Shown in pieces: positions 6,987-14,528 of a stretch of DNA of 15,032 nucleotides; the first letter of the stretch is position 1; the number at the start of each line of letters is the position of its first letter. The notes beneath the pieces are model-generated. The model made no database searches. It saw only the letters and a program-made list of their open reading frames with translations, and was not told the origin of the DNA. Origin of the DNA: Syntrophaceae bacterium UBA3084 (lineage in GTDB: Bacteria > Desulfobacterota > Syntrophia > Syntrophales > UBA6807); the NCBI GenBank assembly GCA_002367335.1, contig DFBI01000054.1, positions 1-15,032 of the forward strand, read 5' to 3'. The position numbers were made by a program, and so were the translations under genes.

Positions 6987-8455
6987 AATATCCGCGAGTA
7001 ATAGTGCTGGGAATTGACGGTATGGATTTTGACTATGTGTCAAATATCCTTTCGGACCTGTCGGCAGTAAAAAAGCTTTCCAAAACAGGACTTGTCGCCC
7101 CGTTCAAGTCAGTATTTCCTCCTGATTCAATTCCATCCTGGATTACCTGTTATACAGGCAAAGACCCGTCTGAACATGGCATCCTTGAGTCCGTTAATTA
7201 CCTTGCTAAAGGCGATGATCGATTAAAGGTAGATAGATCTGCTTTTCAAGGCAGGACTTTCTGGGATATTATTGGCAGATCCGGCAGGACGGCGAGCGTC
7301 ATTAACCCTTTTATGGCATACCCAGTCTGGCCGGTCAACGGAGTGATGGTCAATGGTCCAGTATTTATTGACGGAAATATCCAGATTTCGGATCCGTCCT
7401 GGACGGATGGCATAGAAGTCCCGCAAAGTTTAGGCGGGATAGTTGACTTTCCGACTAAAGATTCTTTGGGTGAATTTATTGAAAAAATATTTTCTGACAC
7501 GGCTGAACAGGCAGAATTTGGCTTGGCCGTTTTCAAAAAAAACAGGCCGGATTTATATTTCCAGACTTTTCTCACTATGGATAGGATCCAGCATTTCCTC
7601 TGGCGCTATTGTGATGAAAATGATCCTACTTATCCAGGACCAAATCCCCATAAAATGTCCATAAAGAAATTTTATATCTTCATGGATGAAATAATCGCTA
7701 AATTTATGGAGGTCCTAGATCCTGGTGATCAATTGATTGTAATCAGTGACCATGGCCATGGCATGCGCTGCACTCAGTGTTTCAATCTTAACGAGTTTCT
7801 TCGCAGGCAAGGATATGTACGCAGTGTTGCCGAAGGGAAGATATTCAGTAAAGAGCTGCTAATAGAAAAACTGAAAAATGGTGTGCTTAACTTTATGAAT
7901 GAACATAATCTGGAGGATTATATAAGCGAGATCGCTAAATTCATCCCTAATGCAAAGAAAATTAAAAAAGGCAAACATATTACTAGAAACAGCGCTAATA
8001 AAGCTTATGCTTCAGACTTTACCGGTACCAATCCATTTGGAGGGGTATGCATTAACAGAGAGCTTGTTGATGATTATGATCAAACACGAACGGACCTTAT
8101 GGATTTGCTTGCATCTGTCAAGGTAAACAGCGAACCGGTCTTTGAATGGCTCCGAAAAAGAGAAGAGATGTTCAGCGGTGAGTACCTGGATCGGTTTCCT
8201 GATATTCTCTTCTGCCTAAAAAGCCAATATGGTGTCAATTGGAACCTTCATACCAAGGAGTTTACCATCAATCCGACCCATAAGAAGATAAGCGGAGGGC
8301 ATAAAGAGAACGGGGTATTCTTTACAAACATTCCTGCAGAAAAAACCAATGACCTTGACGATATTAAAATGACGAATTTTTTCTCTACAATCCTTGAACT
8401 GTTTGAGATTGATGGGAAAAAATGGTCTCGTGGCAAGAGCTTTATACAAAAGTAA
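6983..8455 (+). CDS. Alkaline-phosphatase-superfamily phosphohydrolase (type I phosphodiesterase/NPP-like)
   Basis: This 490-residue protein carries the full set of metal ligands expected for nucleotide pyrophosphatase/phosphodiesterase members of the alkaline phosphatase superfamily. Asp12 lies in VLGIDGMD; Ser49 (in SIPSW) is the probable nucleophile, followed by TGKDPSEHGI; Asp200 and His204 are in MDRIQH; Asp256 and His257 are in SDHGHGM; and His440 is in GGHKENGVFF. No signal peptide or membrane segment is seen, so it should act in the cytoplasm, unlike most relatives that work outside the cell. It would hydrolyse a phosphomono- or phosphodiester, or transfer a phospho group. The start overlaps the kinase stop by four bases (ATGA), and the next gene begins immediately after its stop. 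The kinase-phosphohydrolase pairing hints at turnover of one phosphorylated compound; the substrate is unknown. Confidence 0.8.
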   Translation: MKYPRVIVLGIDGMDFDYVSNILSDLSAVKKLSKTGLVAPFKSVFPPDSIPSWITCYTGKDPSEHGILESVNYLAKGDDRLKVDRSAFQGRTFWDIIGRSGRTASVINPFMAYPVWPVNGVMVNGPVFIDGNIQISDPSWTDGIEVPQSLGGIVDFPTKDSLGEFIEKIFSDTAEQAEFGLAVFKKNRPDLYFQTFLTMDRIQHFLWRYCDENDPTYPGPNPHKMSIKKFYIFMDEIIAKFMEVLDPGDQLIVISDHGHGMRCTQCFNLNEFLRRQGYVRSVAEGKIFSKELLIEKLKNGVLNFMNEHNLEDYISEIAKFIPNAKKIKKGKHITRNSANKAYASDFTGTNPFGGVCINRELVDDYDQTRTDLMDLLASVKVNSEPVFEWLRKREEMFSGEYLDRFPDILFCLKSQYGVNWNLHTKEFTINPTHKKISGGHKENGVFFTNIPAEKTNDLDDIKMTNFFSTILELFEIDGKKWSRGKSFIQK

Positions 8456-9655
8456 ATGAAAATCCTCTTTGCAAATAAATTCTTTTTCCTGAACGGCGGT
8501 TCGGAAAGGGTCTTTTTCCAGGAGCGTGCTTTTCTCCTTAAGAAGGGTTATGATATTATCGATTTTTCAATGGAGGATGCGAGAAATTTTTCTTCATCCT
8601 TCTCATCATTTTTTGTGCCTAACCACGATTACCATAATACCGGGGGAAGTTGGAACAAGATTAAACAGGGAGTTTCTTTCGTTCATTCTTCTGTTGCGGC
8701 AAGAAATATAGAACAGCTTATCAAAAAAGAAAAACCGGAAATTTCCCACCTTCACAACATCTACCACCAGTTGACCCCGGCCATCATCCCGGTTCTCAAG
8801 AAACTTGGAGTCAAGGTCGTGCTGACTCTGCATGATTACAAGCTGGTCTGTCCGGCCTACATGGCCTTGAAAGGCTGCGAGATCTGCACTGCCTGTGCCG
8901 GTCAGTATTTCTGGAAGCCATTCACGACCAATTGCCAGAGTTCAAGGGGCAAAGGTCTGTTGCTCGCCCTTGAGGCAATGTGGCATAAATGGCAGAAAAG
9001 TTATGACAATGTTGATCTCTTCCTTGCACCCAGCCGGTTTATGGCTACATTGACAGCTCAAAGGATATCCACAAGTAAAATCCGTATCTTGCGCAACGGT
9101 ATCGATCTAAATGAATATAAACCTACTTTCGTTGATAAGGGCTACATCCTCTATTTTGGCAGATTGTCTGAGGAAAAAGGAATCGAAACTTTGCTACTAG
9201 CCCATAAGGAGCTGAAAGAGCCTCTTCCCCTTAAAGTGGTGGGCGCCGGCCCATTAGCAAATATATTACAACATACATATCCCAATGCTACATTTTTAGG
9301 CTATAGGAGCGGACAGGAATTAATAGATCTAATATCCAATGCAGCTTTTATTGTGGTTCCTTCTGAGTGGTACGAAAACTGCTCAATGGTAGTGCTCGAA
9401 GCCATGGCTCTTGGCAAACCTGTTATTGCCAGCAATATAGGTGGCATTCCGGAACAGATTGATGATGGAAGAACAGGTTTTCTTTTTGAAGTGGGTAACA
9501 AAGAAGAACTATTAGATAAAATGCAGATGCTTAAGGATAACTCCCAGCTCCGACTAGATATGGGGCACGCAGCCAGGAAAAAAGTAAAACAAGAATATTC
9601 ACTGGATATCCACTGCCAGGAACTGCTGGGAATTTATGATGAACTACGCAACTAA
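8456..9655 (+). CDS. GT4-family glycosyltransferase with cysteine-rich insert
   Basis: A 399-residue GT-B glycosyltransferase. The N-terminal domain shows the glycine-rich acceptor loop NGGSERV (13-19), HLHNIYHQLTP and LTLHDYKLVCP. A cysteine cluster follows (Cys132, 141, 144, 147, 160), the metal-binding-like insert seen in one GT4 subgroup. The donor domain starts at YFGRLSEEKGIETLL and contains PSEWYENCSMVVLEAM, with both glutamates of the EX7E motif present (Glu307, Glu315), then GKPVIASNIGG. The ATG at 8456 follows the previous stop with no gap, so translation is probably coupled. It would add a sugar to the growing repeat unit; its donor and acceptor are not evident. Confidence in the family is high. 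Confidence 0.9.
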   Translation: MKILFANKFFFLNGGSERVFFQERAFLLKKGYDIIDFSMEDARNFSSSFSSFFVPNHDYHNTGGSWNKIKQGVSFVHSSVAARNIEQLIKKEKPEISHLHNIYHQLTPAIIPVLKKLGVKVVLTLHDYKLVCPAYMALKGCEICTACAGQYFWKPFTTNCQSSRGKGLLLALEAMWHKWQKSYDNVDLFLAPSRFMATLTAQRISTSKIRILRNGIDLNEYKPTFVDKGYILYFGRLSEEKGIETLLLAHKELKEPLPLKVVGAGPLANILQHTYPNATFLGYRSGQELIDLISNAAFIVVPSEWYENCSMVVLEAMALGKPVIASNIGGIPEQIDDGRTGFLFEVGNKEELLDKMQMLKDNSQLRLDMGHAARKKVKQEYSLDIHCQELLGIYDELRN

Positions 9656-9691
9656 ACCTCAAAAATATTATCAAATTATGGATTACTGCTT

Positions 9692-10684
9692 ATGGAAGCC
9701 TGTCTCATAGTAACATACCGTTGTAACGGCAAGTGTTATATGTGCAATACATGGCAATTCCCAACCAGAGTGCAAGAGGAATATTCTCCCGATCTGGTTG
9801 ACAAATTGCCGGAAGGGCTGGCCTTCATCAACATTACCGGCGGTGAGCCATTTCTGCGCAAAGATATCGACCAGATCGTTGAAAAAGCCTTAACCAAAAC
9901 AAAACGTCTTGTGATCAGTTCAAATGGTTACTTTACAGAACGAATCATTAAGCTTTTTGAGAAGTTTGGCAATCAGATCGGTGTCAGGATTTCCATTGAA
10001 GGGCTGCCAGCGGCAAACGACGAGTTGCGTGGAATCAAGGATGGTTTTGATCACGGTTTGCGTACATTGACTACACTTTATGGCATGGGGATTAAGGATA
10101 TTGGTTTTGGGATAACAGTGTCCGATCGCAACGCTAAAGATGTGATCGAACTTTACTGGTTAGCTAACGCCATGAACGTTGAATTTGCCACAGCAACCAC
10201 TCACAATTCTTTTTATTTTCATAAGGATGACAACCGCTATCAGGACCAGGATTTAGTGGCTAGGGCCTTTGAAGAGATAGCCAGAGAATTGCTTAAGACA
10301 AAGCGACCTAAAAACTGGTTCCGCGCATATTTCAACATGGGACTGGCTCGCAAAGTCAGGGGTCAGAAGAGGGCCTTGCCGTGCGAAGTGGGCACCGACA
10401 TGTTCTTTGTCGATCCATTCGGCAACGTGGTGCCGTGCAACGGCTCGGATGCACCAATGATTATGGGTAATCTCCATAAACAGTCATTTAAAGAGATATG
10501 GAACAGCCCCCAAGCAGAGAAAGTTCGGGAGATGGTAAAAAAGTGCCCAAAACAGTGCTGGATGATTGGTTCCGCCTCACCGGCAATGAAAAAACGGATA
10601 TCCGTGCCACTAAAATGGATTGTTAAAAACAAGCTGAGAATGATGAAAAACAGGGGAAAGAATATATGCATTGACCCGATTTAA
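9692..10684 (+). CDS. Radical SAM enzyme with SPASM-like C-terminus
   Basis: A 330-residue enzyme with the radical SAM [4Fe-4S] signature Cys11-X3-Cys15-X2-Cys18 (YRCNGKCYMC) and the SAM-binding GGEP at residues 50-53. The C-terminal region carries four further cysteines (Cys231 in LPCE, Cys249 in VVPCNGS, Cys285 and Cys289 in KKCPKQC) with the phrase VDPFGNVVPCNG, characteristic of SPASM domains that hold auxiliary clusters. Reductive cleavage of S-adenosylmethionine would start a radical reaction; SPASM enzymes act on peptides, proteins, sugars or other small molecules. It lies 36 bases after one glycosyltransferase and 32 before another on the same strand, and no short precursor-peptide gene was seen beside it, so a carbohydrate or lipid-linked substrate is a reasonable inference. 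No clear ribosome site precedes ATG 9692; the frame is open back to the previous stop but offers no common start codon there. Confidence 0.85.
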   Translation: MEACLIVTYRCNGKCYMCNTWQFPTRVQEEYSPDLVDKLPEGLAFINITGGEPFLRKDIDQIVEKALTKTKRLVISSNGYFTERIIKLFEKFGNQIGVRISIEGLPAANDELRGIKDGFDHGLRTLTTLYGMGIKDIGFGITVSDRNAKDVIELYWLANAMNVEFATATTHNSFYFHKDDNRYQDQDLVARAFEEIARELLKTKRPKNWFRAYFNMGLARKVRGQKRALPCEVGTDMFFVDPFGNVVPCNGSDAPMIMGNLHKQSFKEIWNSPQAEKVREMVKKCPKQCWMIGSASPAMKKRISVPLKWIVKNKLRMMKNRGKNICIDPI

Positions 10685-10716
10685 TAGTGTGTGTCGAATT
10701 ATCCTGAAGAGTAGTC

Positions 10717-11847
10717 ATGTTGGACAAGAAAATGAAGATTTTTGTGACTGGAACAAGAGGGATTCCCGACATCCCCGGAGGTGTTGAAAAGCACTGCCAG
10801 GAACTTTATCCCCTGATAGCTGTAAAGGGTAACGAAGTTGTTCTTTCCACTCGCACTCCTTACGTTGGAGAGCAAAAAAAAGCATGGAAAGGGGTTCGGC
10901 TCGTCCACAACTATGCCCCGCATAAAAAGAGCCTGGAAGCCATTGTTCATACCTTTCTTGCAGTTCTCAAGGCCAAACGCATGAATCCCGATGTCGTTCA
11001 TATTCATGCGGTAGGACCCTGTCTTCTAGTGCCGCTAGTCCGTTTGTTGGGCCTCAAAGTTGTCGTTACCAATCACGGCCCAGACTATGACCGTAAAAAG
11101 TGGGGCTTTGCTGCCAAGACTATTTTGCGATTCGGCGAATACCTTGGTGGCAAATATGCCAATGAGGTTATCGTCATCTCAACAGTTATTGCCGATATTA
11201 TCAAGAAACGCTGCGGCAGGAATACCCACCTGATTTATAACGGCGTATCTATTCCAAAAAGGAGCCAACAAACTGAATTTCTTGAAAAATACGGGATTAA
11301 GCCTGGCAAGTATTTTCTGGCAGTGGCCCGTTTCGTACCTGAAAAAGGGTTGCATGATCTGTTGGCTGCTTTCAGGAACATTGCTGGTGAATGGCAACTC
11401 GTTATCGCAGGCGATGCCGATCATGAATCGGACTACAGCCGGACGTTAAAGAAAAAAGCAGCCGAAGACGATAGGATTATCCTGACAGGTTATATAACAG
11501 GAGAGTTGTTAAGCCAGGTTTTCTCCCATGCCCGTCTTTTCGTTTTGCCATCCTATCATGAAGGACTGCCCATTGTTTTGCTTGAAGCTATGAGTTTCGG
11601 TTTGCCGGTGCTCGTATCGGATATTCCGGCCAACCGGGAAGTAAATTTGCCTGCAGAACGTTTTTTTCAGTGCGGGAGTGTACAGGACCTGCGGAAAAAA
11701 CTGAAACTTCATATTGAAAAAGAGCTGACTAAACAAGAACGTCAGATACTATGCAGGATGATCAAAGAAAAATACAATTGGCAAAAAATAGCAGAGCAAA
11801 CAATTGCTGTGTACAGGCAGGCTATAACAGTTTCGAAAAATAACTGA
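10717..11847 (+). CDS. GT4-family glycosyltransferase, last gene of the compact operon
   Basis: A 376-residue GT-B glycosyltransferase. The N-terminus reads MKIFVTGTRGIPDIPGGVEK after a short MLDKK lead, a pattern (GTRGIP...GGVEKHCQEL) shared by many GT4 enzymes of exopolysaccharide and O-antigen loci. VVVTNHGPDYDRKKWG follows near residue 110. The donor domain starts at AVARFVPEKGLHDLL and has PSYHEGLPIVLLEAMSFGLP with the intact EX7E pair Glu282 and Glu290. ATG 10717 is preferred because GAAGAG lies about six bases upstream; an internal ATG at 10732 would remove five residues. The gene comes 32 bases after the radical SAM gene. An inverted-repeat element begins 14 bases after its stop, and no T-run terminator was seen. 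Confidence 0.9.
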   Translation: MLDKKMKIFVTGTRGIPDIPGGVEKHCQELYPLIAVKGNEVVLSTRTPYVGEQKKAWKGVRLVHNYAPHKKSLEAIVHTFLAVLKAKRMNPDVVHIHAVGPCLLVPLVRLLGLKVVVTNHGPDYDRKKWGFAAKTILRFGEYLGGKYANEVIVISTVIADIIKKRCGRNTHLIYNGVSIPKRSQQTEFLEKYGIKPGKYFLAVARFVPEKGLHDLLAAFRNIAGEWQLVIAGDADHESDYSRTLKKKAAEDDRIILTGYITGELLSQVFSHARLFVLPSYHEGLPIVLLEAMSFGLPVLVSDIPANREVNLPAERFFQCGSVQDLRKKLKLHIEKELTKQERQILCRMIKEKYNWQKIAEQTIAVYRQAITVSKNN

Positions 11848-11860
11848 TTGCAGGAAGTTG

Positions 11861-12083
11861 GATGCTCTTCCGCTAATACTTTGATTTAGAAATATGTTTT
11901 ATTTTCAATAAGTTATAAACTGACCTCTTGATTTGCTTAATCATGACAGGTTGGGTTGAGGGATGGAGTCCCGAAACCCAACAATAGCTTAAGATCGTTG
12001 GGTTTCGCTTCGCTCAAACCAACCTACCAAAAGTGACCAAAACGAAGATCAGAACATAATCAAAGTATTAGCGGAAGAGCATC
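11861..12083. repeat. 223-bp element with perfect 26-bp inverted terminal repeats (MITE-like)
   Basis: Bases 11861-11886 and 12058-12083 are exact reverse complements over 26 positions, and the match stops sharply at both ends. The interior has no coding frame and holds a second palindrome (11948-12025). The size, long inverted ends and lack of genes fit a non-autonomous miniature transposable element, or a nested insertion of one repeat in another. No clear target-site duplication was seen. The right end abuts exactly the 22-bp repeat copy at 12084. It separates the six-gene operon from the last glycosyltransferase gene. Confidence 0.65.
11948..12025. repeat. Inner GTTGGGTTTCG palindromic repeat
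   Basis: An outer 13-bp stem (11948-11960 with 12013-12025, one mismatch) and an inner perfect 11-bp stem (CGAAACCCAAC 11972-11982 with GTTGGGTTTCG 11997-12007) enclose a 14-base loop. Sequences of the form GTTGGGTTTCG...CTCAACCCAACCT are widely dispersed in intergenic regions of many bacteria (recalled, not searched). A strong RNA hairpin is expected, but no T-run follows, so it is not a standard terminator. Confidence 0.6.
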
Positions 12084-12105
12084 TGGTTTTATACATTTGA
12101 ATAAA
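12084..12105. repeat. 22-bp long-range direct repeat, copy 2
   Basis: Identical to 191-212 and in the same orientation relative to the downstream gene; this copy lies 157 bases before the glycosyltransferase start at 12263. The flanks of the two copies are unrelated. The second TTATACAT present after copy 1 is missing here, and no sigma-54-type box is seen downstream. The copy starts at the exact base after the inverted-repeat element. Confidence 0.6.
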
Positions 12106-12262
12106 TATATTATCCCATTTCAATCATCTGTATTAGGCTAAGAGTCTATCTATTTGCAGTTTGAAAAAAAATTCAGGGGGTTTGCTATGTGTTCAGTAGT
12201 ATGATCATGGTGAACTTTTACTTTTATGTGTGAGGAGTGTTCAGTATTTTGGTGAAGGGTAA
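12106..12262. other. Leader region of the last glycosyltransferase gene
   Basis: AT-rich noncoding DNA with an A-run (12164-12171) and several short stop-interrupted frames. No promoter with convincing -35 and -10 boxes was found. GAAGGG about four bases before ATG 12263 serves as the ribosome site. Given the long gap and intervening repeat, the gene probably has its own promoter here or in the repeat region. Confidence 0.4.
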
Positions 12263-13405
12263 ATGATTAAATTAGCTTTTGTATCAGATTTAGACGTACA
12301 CGACATAAATTCCTGGTCTGGATCCATATATTATATGGCCAAAGGATTAGAAAAACAATCAGGGCTAAGGATTAACTACATATCGCCACTAAAAAATAAG
12401 TGGAAAATACTTTGTAAGATTAAGCAAAAAGGATACAGACTGTTGGGAAATTCATATAGTCATCGATGTGAACCTCTGGTTTTATCATCATATGCCAGAC
12501 AAGTTGAAGCTAAGATTAAAAAGATGCGGCCCGATGTTGTTTTTTCATGTGGCAAACCTCCTGCTGTTTACTTGAAGTGTGACATGCCTCTGGTATTTTG
12601 CGATGACGCTTCTGTGCCTGCGATAATGAAAACACATCCTGCTTATAAAAACATTAGGTCAAGTTGTCTCAACGTTCTTATAGATGCCGAACGGCGCCTA
12701 CTCAATAATGCCTGTTTGGCTTTATACAGCTCAGAATGGGCAGCTGAAGCGGCCGTCAATTATTTTAATGTGCGTCCCCCAGGCAAGGTAAAAGTTGTGC
12801 CATGGGGCGCTAATTTGGAATGTAACAGAGACGAGGACCAAATTGGAGCGATTATTAATCAGCGTTTACGGTCAAATAATTGTAAGATATTATTTATAGG
12901 AACGGACTGGGGCCATAAGGGTGGAGATATTGTGTTGCGAGTTGCCGAATGCCTTCACAATTCGAGGATTCCTGTAGTGGTGGATGTTTTGGGTTGTCGC
13001 CCTCCTCATGAAGTGCCGGAATATATAAAAGTACATGGCTTTATATCAAAATCTAACCCGAAGGGTATAGCTCGTATTGACGGATTGTTCAGGGAATCGC
13101 ATTTTTTACTTGTACCTTCTGAGGCGGATTGCACTCCCATCGTATTTGCCGAGGCTAGTTCATATGGGCTTCCCTCCATATCACGTGATATAGGAGGGAT
13201 CAGTACGATGATTTGCTCAGGTCAAAACGGGATGGTTTTTTCTTTCGATGAGGGACCCGAGCAATATGCAAGCTATATTTCTGATAAGTGGAGTGATAAA
13301 GCTGAGTATGAAGAATTGTCGCGATCTGCATTCTCTTATTATCGAAACGACTTAAACTGGAATGTGTTCGGGAAAAGGGTGATAGACCTCCTGGAGCGGA
13401 TATGA
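12263..13405 (+). CDS. GT4-family glycosyltransferase
   Basis: A 380-residue GT-B glycosyltransferase. The N-terminal half (KLAFVSDLDVHDINSWSGS, then PDVVFSCGKPPAVYL) looks like an acceptor-binding domain. The donor half begins with ILFIGTDWGHKGGDIVLRV and has PSEADCTPIVFAEASSYGLP, where Asp289 stands in the first position of the EX7E motif and Glu297 in the second; this DC...E form is common in one GT4 subgroup. GAAGGG lies four bases before ATG 12263, a good ribosome site. It is separated from the six-gene operon by a 415-base gap with two repeats, so it may be separately transcribed or a later addition. No terminator with a T-run follows; the 7-bp stem at 13458-13488 lacks one. Donor and linkage are unknown. 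Confidence 0.85.
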   Translation: MIKLAFVSDLDVHDINSWSGSIYYMAKGLEKQSGLRINYISPLKNKWKILCKIKQKGYRLLGNSYSHRCEPLVLSSYARQVEAKIKKMRPDVVFSCGKPPAVYLKCDMPLVFCDDASVPAIMKTHPAYKNIRSSCLNVLIDAERRLLNNACLALYSSEWAAEAAVNYFNVRPPGKVKVVPWGANLECNRDEDQIGAIINQRLRSNNCKILFIGTDWGHKGGDIVLRVAECLHNSRIPVVVDVLGCRPPHEVPEYIKVHGFISKSNPKGIARIDGLFRESHFLLVPSEADCTPIVFAEASSYGLPSISRDIGGISTMICSGQNGMVFSFDEGPEQYASYISDKWSDKAEYEELSRSAFSYYRNDLNWNVFGKRVIDLLERI

Positions 13406-13523
13406 TGGATATCCTGGATTCCCACGGATATGAATGATCCTACAGAATTCACTGCAGCCACTGAGTTTGCTGTCCTTTGAATCAGTGGAAGTTAGGTATG
13501 GGCGCATTCACGTGTTGGGGGAG

Positions 13524-13847
13524 TCATTTGAACACCTCGTCGAACCGTGAGTTAACCCAGGCGAGCCTTAAATGGAGCAGGTGATTGAATCCATCCTCGC
13601 TCCAGCGCATACTAATGCCCTTGAAGCGCTGCTGAATGAGCCACTTGCACGCGCTCTCAACTAATCTGCTTCCAATGAGTAAGCCGAAAGCCTTGTATTG
13701 GGCATAATCAATGTGCTTACGATGTCTCTCCAGATAATCGTACAGGTTCCTGAGGCTTTTGTTAACGGTCTCAAGAAAATGCACATATTTGGTGAAAAGC
13801 GCGTTTGGCCACCGTTTGGGGACTCGAAAAACTGATATTGTTGTAAC
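13524..13847 (-). pseudogene. C-terminal remnant of an ISKra4-type transposase gene
   Basis: On the minus strand an open frame after TGA (13848-13850) reads RVPKRWPNALFTKYVHFLET near its start, then KAFGLLIGSRLVESACKWLI, GISMRWSEDGFNHLLHLRL and WVNSRFDEVF before its stop. The pattern IGSxxVExACK...QRxK...MRW...LxLR is the conserved C-terminal block of ISKra4-family transposases. Only about 107 residues remain where a complete enzyme has several hundred, so the element cannot move by itself. The minus-strand sequence beyond the stop ends in a GGGGGAGT...GCGCCC-like stretch near 13498-13525 that may be the insertion-sequence end. The family is recognised from motif memory, without a database search. 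Confidence 0.65.
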
Positions 13848-14060
13848 TCATTGAATTGCCGATGGAAATTACTCATTTTGTTGTCAAAACCAGGATGTTG
13901 GTTAACCGAGACGGAACCGAGAAAGAACCAAGGCAAAAAATATGCAGTCACTATAATGTGAGAATTGACTTGATAAAGGGGATTATTCTGCGCGTCATGT
14001 CTGAAAGAAAGACCCAATGGCCAGATTGGTGCTCAGGCGCGCTTTTCACCAAATAAGTGC
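13781..14060. repeat. Inverted duplication around the transposase remnant
   Basis: Bases 13781-13803 and 14038-14060 are reverse complements at 22 of 23 positions, separated by 234 bases. The left copy encodes NALFTKYVH of the transposase remnant on the minus strand; the right copy reads GALFTK then a stop on the plus strand. The symmetry suggests two fragments of related elements meeting head to head, or an inversion during decay. The bases between have no recognisable gene. Confidence 0.55.
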
Positions 14061-14284
14061 GGATTTCAGGTACCATTCACAGCGCGGCAGATATTGGAAG
14101 ACCTTCCAAATCAAGTGCCCTCTCAATGTGATCCAAGACATTATTAGCGGGCTGTCAACTAATTTGAGGTATCATTGTGTTTTCGTACCTTCGTGTTTTC
14201 GTGATTAATTTTGAGTAGTTTCTTGGCCGCACAGGTCCAATTTTTCTCATATTAGTTAAGAATAAGAAAAGTAAGAACAGGAAA
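13851..14284. other. Noncoding DNA between transposase remnant and toxin-antitoxin pair
   Basis: Several short overlapping frames on both strands give translations with no family resemblance, so this is probably decayed mobile-element DNA. The stretch TTCGTACCTTCGTGTTTTCG near 14180-14200 resembles low-information filler seen between genes in environmental genomes. No convincing promoter for the antitoxin gene was found between 14209 and 14284. Confidence 0.45.
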
Positions 14285-14289
14285 GGAGG
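14285..14289 (+). promoter_or_regulatory. Ribosome binding site for the antitoxin gene (TTG start)
   Basis: AAAGGAGG ends at 14289, eleven bases before TTG 14301. An ATG overlaps its end (14290) but is out of frame with the antitoxin, so the TTG, which precedes the conserved RITSKGQITIP, is the best start. The long spacing and weak start codon could keep antitoxin translation modest. Confidence 0.5.
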
Positions 14290-14300
14290 ATGGGTTATTA

Positions 14301-14528
14301 TTGCGTATTACATCAAAGGGTCAGATTACAATTCCAATTGCAATCAGGGAAAATCTGGGATTTTTGCCTTACACTGAAGTAGAGTTCGAGGTTGAAGGAG
14401 AAACGCTGCGCCTCAAGAAAATTGATAGCGGTCATCGCCGCGGAAAGGCGCTTATTGCAAATATGCGTGGAAAGGCCACTGCGGGAATAAGTACAGAAGA
14501 AATTATGGATTTAACTCGGGGTGAGTAA
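14301..14528 (+). CDS. vapB: AbrB/SpoVT-type antitoxin
   Basis: A 75-residue protein with a swapped-hairpin AbrB DNA-binding domain at residues 1-41: MRITSKGQITIPIAIRENLG, then EVEFEVEGETLRLKKI. The charged C-terminal tail (42-75, ending EEIMDLTRGE) is the usual toxin-binding region. VapB antitoxins dimerise, bind and inhibit their toxin, and repress their own promoter as a complex. Its TAA overlaps the toxin ATG by one base (TAATG, 14526-14530). The start is TTG 14301. Symbol assigned by family and arrangement; the exact VapB subgroup is not resolved. Confidence 0.85.
   Translation: MRITSKGQITIPIAIRENLGFLPYTEVEFEVEGETLRLKKIDSGHRRGKALIANMRGKATAGISTEEIMDLTRGE

Noticed and set aside
6588..7043. 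151-residue minus-strand frame opposite the kinase-like gene
   Set aside because: It lies wholly over two well-supported plus-strand genes that carry clear motifs; its own translation has no domain, so it is a shadow frame.
11948..12025. Strong hairpin as a transcription terminator after the 10717 gene
   Set aside because: The right arm is followed by ACCAAAAGTGACC rather than a T-run, and the sequence matches a dispersed palindromic repeat type.
13661..14017. 118-residue minus-strand frame overlapping the transposase remnant
   Set aside because: It is in a different frame from the recognisable transposase block and its translation has no family features.
13856..14208. Two short plus-strand frames (13856-14056, 14017-14208)
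   Set aside because: They cross the inverted duplication of transposase DNA, overlap each other and show no domain.
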